From an uncultured Clostridia bacterium (GTDB lineage Bacteria; Bacillota; Clostridia; Oscillospirales; CAG-272), in assembly GCA_937894775.1 (NCBI GenBank), contig CALAXC010000088.1, forward strand, positions 1 through 18,553: 18,553 nucleotides of DNA. The letters run 5' to 3'. Position 1 is the first letter of the stretch. Every line of letters begins with the position of its first letter. The notes below the pieces were generated by a model that made no database searches, was not told the DNA's origin, and saw only the letters and a program-made list of their open reading frames with translations. This document shows positions 13,824-18,553 of the stretch, in pieces. Made by a program: the position numbers and the translations under genes.

Positions 13824-14864
13824 GTGAACGTATTTATCAGCTACAGACGTCGCCATGGCGGCAAGGCATACGCCCATCTGCTTTGTCAAAAGCTCAAAAC
13901 ATTGGGGATAGGCGTATTTTTTGATTTAATAAGCCTACACGACAAAAACAGTGACTATCGATCTGAAATTCAAAAAAATATAGAAAGCAGCGATTACTTT
14001 CTTTTGTTATTACAGCCTCAGATGTTTCAAGATCTTGACGGAACAGCTCTGATCGACGAAATAAAGCTTGCTCACAAATTAAAGAAAGAAATAATAGTTA
14101 TCCCATTAGAATCTAATTTCAACTGGGAACGCGAATTACCTCTTCCAAGTGAATTAGACGAGGTAAGACTTCCCTACCTACAGCTTATGTCTTGTATAAC
14201 CTTTGAAAAAATAGACTCTTTTATGAGCGATCTCATCGGACGTTTTACACAGCATCAGGCACAAATGCCGTATTATCAATTGCTGCTCAATATATCACAG
14301 CATTCCTCTTCGGGATTTTTCATTCCCGAATCTGTAATCACAAACGTTCCCTTAGAAACACGTTGGAACGGTGCTAAACGAATTTCATTATTATCGGTAG
14401 GTGGCGGAGCTATTCTCGGATTATATCATAAGACAGTTTCGGATATGTTTGCTCAAGGTGTGGAATTTCGTTTTGTCACTATTGACTACAAAGGCAAATC
14501 ACGCAAAGATGTTGAGGGCAAAAAAGTATACAGCGCCTTTTCAGGACAGGACAGCGGATATCTTAAGCAACGCCAAAACCAAATATCTACTGTTATAAAA
14601 GCTATGCAGGATAAAAATCCACCCGAAATAAAAAACAACATTGGATACCGTGTAACCGGTGAGCACATCACTATGACAATACAATTAATAGAGAGTGTAC
14701 CAAAAGAAAACAGCTATATTTTTATTAGTTTACTACCGACAGTTTCCACAAATCAGCAACAGTCCGACAGCGGAAGCGCGTTCATCCCCTACTCCAGCCC
14801 ATTATATAAATTCTTTGCAAATCAATTTGAATTAATTTGGGAAGAATCCAGAATTATTATTTAA
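13824..14864 (+). CDS. TIR-domain protein with a C-terminal putative sensor domain
   Basis: 346 residues, GTG start with GGAG ten bases upstream. Residues 1-140 form a TIR-like (TIR_2) domain: first strand MNVFISYRRR, helix KAYAHLLCQKLKTLGIGVFFD (14-34), BB-loop region SLHDKNSDYRSEIQKNIESSDYFLL in pieces, and LIDEIKLAHKLKKEIIVIPL, in which Glu79 is a candidate catalytic residue. Bacterial TIR domains typically hydrolyse or cyclise NAD+ in immunity. Residues about 180-346 (SLLSVGGGAILGLYHKTVSD, GVEFRFVTIDYKG, ending LYKFFANQFELIWEESR) resemble the PLD-like sensory domains attached to some regulators; that resemblance is by eye only. No membrane segment. The gene is followed after 14 bases by the HIT gene, so the two are one operon. 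Confidence 0.82.
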   Translation: MNVFISYRRRHGGKAYAHLLCQKLKTLGIGVFFDLISLHDKNSDYRSEIQKNIESSDYFLLLLQPQMFQDLDGTALIDEIKLAHKLKKEIIVIPLESNFNWERELPLPSELDEVRLPYLQLMSCITFEKIDSFMSDLIGRFTQHQAQMPYYQLLLNISQHSSSGFFIPESVITNVPLETRWNGAKRISLLSVGGGAILGLYHKTVSDMFAQGVEFRFVTIDYKGKSRKDVEGKKVYSAFSGQDSGYLKQRQNQISTVIKAMQDKNPPEIKNNIGYRVTGEHITMTIQLIESVPKENSYIFISLLPTVSTNQQQSDSGSAFIPYSSPLYKFFANQFELIWEESRIII

Positions 14865-14878
14865 AAAAGAGGTTAAAT

Positions 14879-15376
14879 GTGAAAAACACTTGCGAATTTT
14901 GCTTAGAAAAAGCCGATCTTGATTACCCCTATCTTCTTGCGGTAACCAACCACTGGAGAATTTATCTTGCAGATCAACAAAACTATCCGGGAAGATGCTT
15001 TATCCCGTTAAACCGTCACTGTGCAAGATTTCCCGATTTAACCGCAGATGAATTGGCGGAATTTAAAACAATAGCTCTTGCAATAGAAGATATATGGCGC
15101 GAAAAGTTAAATATCTCCTGCGGTAATTGGGCTTGTCTTATGAATGGCGCTTACGGAAAAGCTATCCCTGATCCGCACGTACATTTTCATTTTATTCCCC
15201 GCTATAAAAACCAGGTTACCTTCGGCGGAATGACGTTTATTGATGAAAATTACGGTGATCATTACGAGATACAAGATGCTTGGGCTTTAAATACACAAGG
15301 ACGTGCAGAAATTGTTGACTTGGTGAAGGCTCCACTGCAGTTGCGTTTAAAAGATATACTTAAGAAATCCAAATAA
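14879..15376 (+). CDS. HIT-family nucleotide hydrolase/transferase
   Basis: 165 residues. The histidine-triad signature is intact: PDPHVHFHFIPRY (HxHxHxx; by family analogy the second His of the triad is the nucleophile). Upstream are GRCFIPLNRH (the strand-turn preceding the active site) and an N-terminal CEFC that could bind metal with a later Cys/His. HIT enzymes cleave nucleoside phosphate bonds such as Ap4A, adenylylated or nucleotide-sugar substrates. The start GTG 14879 (MKNTCEFC) has AGAGG upstream; the longer ATG frame from 14837 lies inside the TIR gene and is less likely. Being second in an operon with a TIR gene suggests that it processes the nucleotide product or substrate of TIR (inference). 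It ends at the shared terminator 15404-15448. Confidence 0.88.
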   Translation: MKNTCEFCLEKADLDYPYLLAVTNHWRIYLADQQNYPGRCFIPLNRHCARFPDLTADELAEFKTIALAIEDIWREKLNISCGNWACLMNGAYGKAIPDPHVHFHFIPRYKNQVTFGGMTFIDENYGDHYEIQDAWALNTQGRAEIVDLVKAPLQLRLKDILKKSK

Positions 15377-15403
15377 TATTCAACGGTTAAAACCTTAAAC
15401 AAC

Positions 15404-15448
15404 AAAATACGGTATCTCAAATTTAAATTTGAGACACCGTATTTTTAT
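15404..15448. terminator. Bidirectional terminator between convergent genes
   Basis: AAAATACGGT-a-TCTCAAATTT (15404-15424) pairs with AAATTTGAGA-c-ACCGTATTTT (15425-15445): 20 of 21 positions, T-run on one side and A-run on the other. It serves the HIT gene (plus) and the EEP lipoprotein gene (minus). Confidence 0.85.
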
Positions 15449-15457
15449 TTTGTAATT

Positions 15458-17173
15458 TTACTCTTTATAGGTAATCGTCGTATAAAGCATATAGTGGTCT
15501 GATCCGCTGTTTGTCACGGTAGATGCCGCACCTGCGGTAAACATCGACTTTTGCCAGATAATATTATCAAGCGCCAATCCGCCGTAGGTTTCATCAACGT
15601 AAGTGGTAACTTTTTTCGTTGAGTTGTTGAGAAGCTGCATTCCCTTGTTTACGATCGGATCAAATTCTTTCCAGATTTCTGTGTTAAAGTCACCCGTCAA
15701 AATAACATTACTGTAATTACCGATTTTGTTTGCGATCGTAGTAAACTGATTTGCTCTGCTTACTCCTTCTCCGTTATAAGAAAGGTGAGTAACGAAGAAG
15801 TTGACAATTTCATTATTAACTCTTATTCCCGCTCTTGCAAGTATTCTTTGCTCAGCATTACCCGAAGGCAAGTAAGTTATATCACTGTTAGCTATTGGAT
15901 ATCTACTGAGAATTGCAACGCCAAATCCTCCGCCGTTGAAATCAAATGCTTTGAAAAATTTATAATATTGCAAGCCTGTTTTTTGTGAAAGCACTTTTAT
16001 TTGCTCGGAATAATTGGTACGCTTAGTCTTATTGTCGACTTCCTGAAAACCTACTATATCAAGGCCTGCGTTTTTAATAACATTCGCCATTTTAGTAAGA
16101 TCCCAGTTAGTATACTGCGCCTTGCAGATATTATAACTGCCTATCTTAAGATTGAAAGTCTTTACGAGAGAAACAGTTTCACCCTCAAGATAATCAACCG
16201 TTGTATCGTTCTTTGCGGTAATAACACAATTTCTAAGAGATACCGTGCGCTTACTTGCCGAATTACCCTCGCGGCTGAATACACCAACACACACCTTTGA
16301 ACCTTGAGGAAGAGTTATCGTGCTTCCAAGCTGTACGTATTCACCGTTTGAATCAAGATAGCAGAATTTAACCTTATAACCTTCATAAATAACCTTAAAC
16401 TGTCCGTATCCGTCACTCGTCTGCTTAACTACTGCGGTAACTTCATCGTTATTAACCGCAGCACTGTAAGTATCTATATCAAAATGTCCTTTTCTGTAAC
16501 GAATATGAATACACGAACCCTTATCGGAATTATTATCAAATTCTCCATATGCAAAATAAGGAAGCTTAGATGCTACATCATATGCAAATATAACTCCCGT
16601 ATAACCTGATACGCGGTTATTCTTTGCTTCAAATGTGTACTCATAATGAGTATTATCATTAATGGTATACATTACCGTAGAATAATAGGTTCGGTTATCA
16701 CCGTCAGCCTTAGGAACTGAAGTAAGCGAATTTTCGGTTGCCGTTACGGTAAAGAGCGAGGTATAATTATTCTGCGCATTTCCAATATCATTCCACCATT
16801 GCGATCTCATAAGCCCTTTATCATATAATTCTTTCCAATTTATATTTTTATAATTTGGCTTTGCTGGAACTTCGGGCTCGGGCTCGGGCTCTGTTGGATC
16901 TTCGGGCTCTGTGGGATCTTCAGGCTCTGCGGGATCTTCAGGCTCTGCAGGATCTTCAGGCTCTGCAGGATCTTCAGGCTCTGTGGGATCGTCAAGTTCC
17001 GACTCAGTTCCCTCATCAGAACCGTTTTGTGTATCAGTCACCAAAGCGGATTCGGTAACAGAAGTATCTTTCGTTTCATCTAACGGGTTAGGAACTTTTA
17101 CACATCCCACCAATGATATCATAAAAGTAAAAACAAGTAAAAAGCTGAATATTCTAAGAATAGACTTGTTCAT
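15458..17173 (-). CDS. Lipoprotein of the endonuclease/exonuclease/phosphatase (EEP) fold with Pro/Glu repeat linker
   Basis: 571 residues from ATG 17173 (MNKSILRIF), with GGAGG upstream. The longer open frame has no ribosome site. Signal peptide with lipobox LVGC (Cys24). Residues about 65-105 are a DP(A/T)EPE repeat linker that would span the cell wall. A middle domain (about 110-330) rich in beta strands may bind carbohydrate or another ligand. The C-terminal EEP catalytic domain (about 340-571) carries all key motifs: IGSYNI, VGFQEVD, ILSRYP, THLSYNGEG, LTGDFN and SDHYML. The family includes extracellular DNases, sphingomyelinases and inositol phosphatases; metal-dependent phosphodiester cleavage outside the cell is safe to infer, the substrate is not. 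Promoter at 17225-17253, terminator 15404-15448. Confidence 0.88.
   Translation of the reverse strand: MNKSILRIFSFLLVFTFMISLVGCVKVPNPLDETKDTSVTESALVTDTQNGSDEGTESELDDPTEPEDPAEPEDPAEPEDPAEPEDPTEPEDPTEPEPEPEVPAKPNYKNINWKELYDKGLMRSQWWNDIGNAQNNYTSLFTVTATENSLTSVPKADGDNRTYYSTVMYTINDNTHYEYTFEAKNNRVSGYTGVIFAYDVASKLPYFAYGEFDNNSDKGSCIHIRYRKGHFDIDTYSAAVNNDEVTAVVKQTSDGYGQFKVIYEGYKVKFCYLDSNGEYVQLGSTITLPQGSKVCVGVFSREGNSASKRTVSLRNCVITAKNDTTVDYLEGETVSLVKTFNLKIGSYNICKAQYTNWDLTKMANVIKNAGLDIVGFQEVDNKTKRTNYSEQIKVLSQKTGLQYYKFFKAFDFNGGGFGVAILSRYPIANSDITYLPSGNAEQRILARAGIRVNNEIVNFFVTHLSYNGEGVSRANQFTTIANKIGNYSNVILTGDFNTEIWKEFDPIVNKGMQLLNNSTKKVTTYVDETYGGLALDNIIWQKSMFTAGAASTVTNSGSDHYMLYTTITYKE
16896..16990. repeat. 18-bp tandem repeat coding the Pro/Glu linker
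   Basis: About five consecutive copies of GGATCTTCRGGCTCTGYR (plus-strand reading) within the EEP gene. They encode DPxEPE units on the minus strand, with only C/T and A/G variants between copies. Exact 18-bp periodicity makes copy-number change by slippage in-frame and likely. Confidence 0.85.
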
Positions 17174-17224
17174 AAATTCATAACCTCCAAAATTCAAAAG
17201 TGAAAATCCATATCTATTTAAATA

Positions 17225-17253
17225 ATTGTAACACATTTTTTTCCAAAAATCAA
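17225..17253 (-). promoter_or_regulatory. Promoter of the EEP lipoprotein gene
   Basis: On the minus strand, TTGATT (17248-17253), 17-base spacer, TACAAT (17225-17230), about 52 bases before the ATG. Confidence 0.6.
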
Positions 17254-17320
17254 TAAAGCTTTTTATTTTCGTAGTTTTGACCGATTTTAAACCTATATTT
17301 TTTACAATATGAACAAAACG

Positions 17321-17359
17321 AAAAGACCGCCCCAAATTTACATCTGAGACAGTCTTTTT
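17321..17359 (-). terminator. Terminator after the truncated gene
   Basis: On the minus strand, GACTGTCTC (17346-17354) pairs over nine positions with GGGGCGGTC (17325-17333) using G-U pairs, flanked by A5 and T4. Poorly paired as DNA on the plus strand, so it is directional and belongs to the gene ending at 17379. Confidence 0.65.
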
Positions 17360-17378
17360 GATAGCTTAAACTTTATAT

Positions 17379-17527
17379 TCACTCGTAATCAACCACGTTT
17401 ACCCAGGAAGAAAGGAATTCAAACTCATCCTCATGTCCCTTTACCGACTGTGATGCCGCAACTATGGGCATCCATTTCTGCACGTACTGTTTGGCGGTAT
17501 CGCTCTTACGGCATAAGGTGTTGAGAT
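17379..17527 (-). CDS. C-terminal tail of an unrecognised gene, 5' part replaced by enterobacterial DNA
   Basis: About 49 codons ending YVQKWMPIVAASQSVKG, HEDEFEFLSSWVNVVDYE, stop. The tail is followed by its own terminator in the style of the host genome. It is not part of the sugar kinase it is fused to in frame: PfkB kinases continue for some 200 residues with GAGD-type motifs that are absent here. I do not recognise the family. Confidence 0.55.
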
Positions 17528-17528
17528 A

Positions 17529-17861
17529 GAATTTGGCAGCGGCTTCGTTACGCCAGTAGTAGAACGTACGTTCACCGGTGCTGTCGGTTTCAATGTAGTA
17601 AAGGCCCGGCAGACGGTTTTGCAGCCGTTGGGTCAGGGAAGTATCAACGTTCTCGCCGTGCCAGGCGTCCAGCATTTGCTGGCTAAAACTGTCCGTTCCC
17701 AGCGCCGTTACGTAATGGACGGTTAATGCCGCAGGATCGACCTGACGGGCGATATAGACGGAAGTGTTCAGGGTATCGCCGCCGAAACCGCGCTTAACGT
17801 CCGCGCCTTTCTCGGAAAGCTCAATCATGCATTCGCCAATCACGGCAATCTTTTTGGACAT
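17529..17861 (-). CDS. kdgK: 2-keto-3-deoxygluconate kinase, N-terminal 111 residues
   Basis: MSKKIAVIGECMIELSEKG ... GFGGDTLNTSVYIARQVDP ... LPGLYYIETDSTGERTFYYW ... NEAAAKF is the N-terminal third of KdgK, the PfkB-family kinase that phosphorylates 2-keto-3-deoxygluconate to KDPG in hexuronate/pectin breakdown. GGDT(LN) is the substrate-binding turn. The full enzyme is about 309 residues; the ATP site and catalytic GAGD motif are missing because the sequence switches at 17528. Start ATG 17861. The longer open frame reaching 18209 has no ribosome site and overlaps pdeH, so it is spurious. A KdgR-like operator lies upstream. Confidence 0.93.
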
Positions 17862-17927
17862 AGTCGTGAACCTGATCTGTAAAAAATTAGCGTTAGTTTG
17901 CGCTGTGGTGGTTTGCTGGTCAACCAT

Positions 17928-17946
17928 ATTAAAACAGTGTTCCATT
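17928..17946 (-). promoter_or_regulatory. Candidate KdgR operator upstream of kdgK
   Basis: Minus strand AATGGAACACTGTTTTAAT, a near-palindrome matching the KdgR box pattern (AATRAAAYRNYRTTTYATT type) with about one change in the core. It lies 67-85 bases upstream of the kdgK ATG. KdgR control of kdgK is established in enterobacteria; the site itself is my match by eye. Confidence 0.6.
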
Positions 17947-18017
17947 ATTTTTTTGAGCCAGGACGTATTCCTGAAAGATTCCGTTGTGGAGTGAGGAAAT
18001 TTACCCCGGCCAGGCGG

Positions 18018-18044
18018 TAAAGTTCTGCCCTTACGCGCCGATAA
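18018..18044 (+). promoter_or_regulatory. FliA (sigma-28) promoter of pdeH
   Basis: TAAAGTTC (18018-18025), 11-base spacer, GCCGATAA (18037-18044): essentially the flagellar sigma-28 consensus. It is 48 bases upstream of the pdeH start, consistent with pdeH being a late flagellar-class gene. Confidence 0.88.
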
Positions 18045-18092
18045 TCTTTGTCGAGTCCGGGCAGCATCACTTTTAAACACAGGCCATCTTTG

Positions 18093-18553
18093 ATGATAAG
18101 GCAGGTTATCCAGCGAATAAGCAACCCTGAAGCAAGCATCGAGAGCTTGCAGGAACGGCGTTTTTGGTTGCAGTGTGAGCGTGCTTACACCTGGCAGCCG
18201 ATCTATCAAACATGCGGGCGGTTAATGGCCGTGGAGCTATTAACGGTGGTCGCGCATCCCTTGAACCCTTCGCAACGCCTGCCGCCGGATCGCTATTTTA
18301 CTGAAATCACCGTCAGCCATCGGATGGAGGTTGTGAAAGAGCAGATTGATTTGCTGGCGCAAAAAGCCGACTTCTTTATAGAGCACGGCCTGCTGGCATC
18401 GGTCAATATTGATGGCCCTACGCTCATCGCCCTGCGTCAGCAACCAAAAATCCTGCGCCAGATTGAGCGTCTTCCCTGGCTGCGTTTCGAACTGGTGGAG
18501 CATATCCGTCTGCCGAAAGATTCAACCCTTGCCTCGATGTGTGAATTTGGCCC
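18093..18553 (+). CDS. pdeH: c-di-GMP phosphodiesterase (EAL domain), N-terminal 153 residues, runs off the right edge
   Basis: Starts MIRQVIQRISNPEASIESLQ in two parts and continues RRFWLQCERAYTWQPIYQ, LMAVELLTVV, RLPPDRYFTEITVSHRMEVV and so on. This is PdeH/YhjH of E. coli, the EAL phosphodiesterase that degrades cyclic di-GMP and permits motility by preventing YcgR braking. The EAL signature equivalent is AVELLTVV (E in the metal site). A second conserved patch, ELVEHIRLP, supplies another metal ligand. The remaining ~100 residues (DDFGTG and ExxE parts) are outside the window. Divergent from kdgK; FliA promoter upstream. Confidence 0.93.
   Translation, partial: MIRQVIQRISNPEASIESLQERRFWLQCERAYTWQPIYQTCGRLMAVELLTVVAHPLNPSQRLPPDRYFTEITVSHRMEVVKEQIDLLAQKADFFIEHGLLASVNIDGPTLIALRQQPKILRQIERLPWLRFELVEHIRLPKDSTLASMCEFG

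Larger units (their letters stand above)
17528..18553. other. Enterobacterial (E. coli-like) segment, probable contig chimera
   Basis: From about 17528 base composition rises sharply, codons switch to an enterobacterial pattern (CTG, CGC, GCG), and gene order becomes kdgK-pdeH divergent, as in E. coli. The switch falls in the kdgK codons after AAAKF: E. coli-type kinases continue with Trp-Leu-Glu, here the frame continues Tyr-Leu-Asn. The neighbouring genes to the left are AT-rich and Clostridial, so this is best explained as an assembly or library chimera. Confidence 0.85.

Noticed and set aside
16855..17183. Plus-strand ORFs opposite the Pro/Glu repeat (poly Gly-Ser and Leu-Gln-Asp repeats)
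   Set aside because: Repetitive reading of the 18-bp repeat on the antisense strand; no ribosome site; the minus-strand EEP gene is clearly the coding one.
17379..18209. A continuous 276-codon open frame covering kdgK, its upstream region and the tail
   Set aside because: Its first part overlaps pdeH and the FliA promoter on the other strand, its middle is KdgK from 17861, and its end is unrelated sequence. It is a chance fusion across a junction, not one gene.
1..18553. Stop-codon reassignment as explanation for the in-frame TAA (167) and TAG (10895)
   Set aside because: Both TAA and TAG end well-formed genes elsewhere in the window (for example TAG at 2215-2217), so local mutation or deletion is simpler.

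Overview
The window looks like an accessory, island-rich stretch of a low-GC anaerobic Firmicute, most likely a gut Clostridia/Oscillospiraceae member. This rests on AT-rich DNA with strong AAGGAGG ribosome sites and TTGnnn-N17-TATAAT promoters, Clostridia-type ECF sigma/anti-sigma pairs, XRE regulators, a secreted serpin and Tn916-like integrase sequence. The last ~1 kb (about 17528-18553) does not belong to that genome. It is enterobacterial (Escherichia coli-like) DNA with the 5' part of kdgK and of pdeH (yhjH), divergent from each other, with a KdgR-like operator and a FliA promoter between them. It joins in the middle of kdgK to the tail of an unrelated gene, so a chimeric contig is the likeliest explanation.

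Layout. (1) 1-1100: 5' part of a tyrosine integrase gene (minus) interrupted by an in-frame TAA, followed by a gene-free stretch with several perfect palindromes. (2) 1129-2303: XRE/TPR regulator with its own promoter and a 19-bp-stem terminator. (3) 2304-3225: gene-poor junction with a 3' fragment of tRNA-Trp(CCA), a strong terminator, and an array of seven small hairpins separated by GAAAT/ATTTC. (4) 3136-8165: a cassette-like patchwork. A 26-bp sequence (TTTAGTACARCATC..., ending AAAAAAGYATCA) occurs three times. Two copies abut degenerate 3' ends of a tyrosine integrase gene, and related terminators recur. Between them lie an alpha/beta hydrolase, a sigma factor plus HELCH membrane metalloprotease operon, and two small membrane proteins. 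(5) 8176-12883: XRE membrane regulator, lipoprotein-like serpin, and an ECF sigma/anti-sigma pair followed by a same-frame gene remnant. (6) 12983-15448: small alpha/beta hydrolase, then a two-gene TIR-HIT unit closed by a bidirectional terminator. (7) 15458-17527: lipoprotein nuclease/phosphodiesterase of the EEP fold with a Pro/Glu repeat linker, then a truncated gene tail with its terminator. (8) Enterobacterial segment.

How it fits together. Regions 1-4 read as the scar of repeated integrase-mediated insertions, plausibly once at a tRNA-Trp gene, leaving integrase tails and boundary repeats between small self-contained transcription units. The strongest candidates for new biology are the hairpin array, the repeat-bounded cassettes, and the TIR + HIT pair, which would combine a possible NAD-consuming or nucleotide-signal-producing enzyme with a nucleotide hydrolase/transferase. 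All functions are inferred from sequence motifs read by eye; no search was run.
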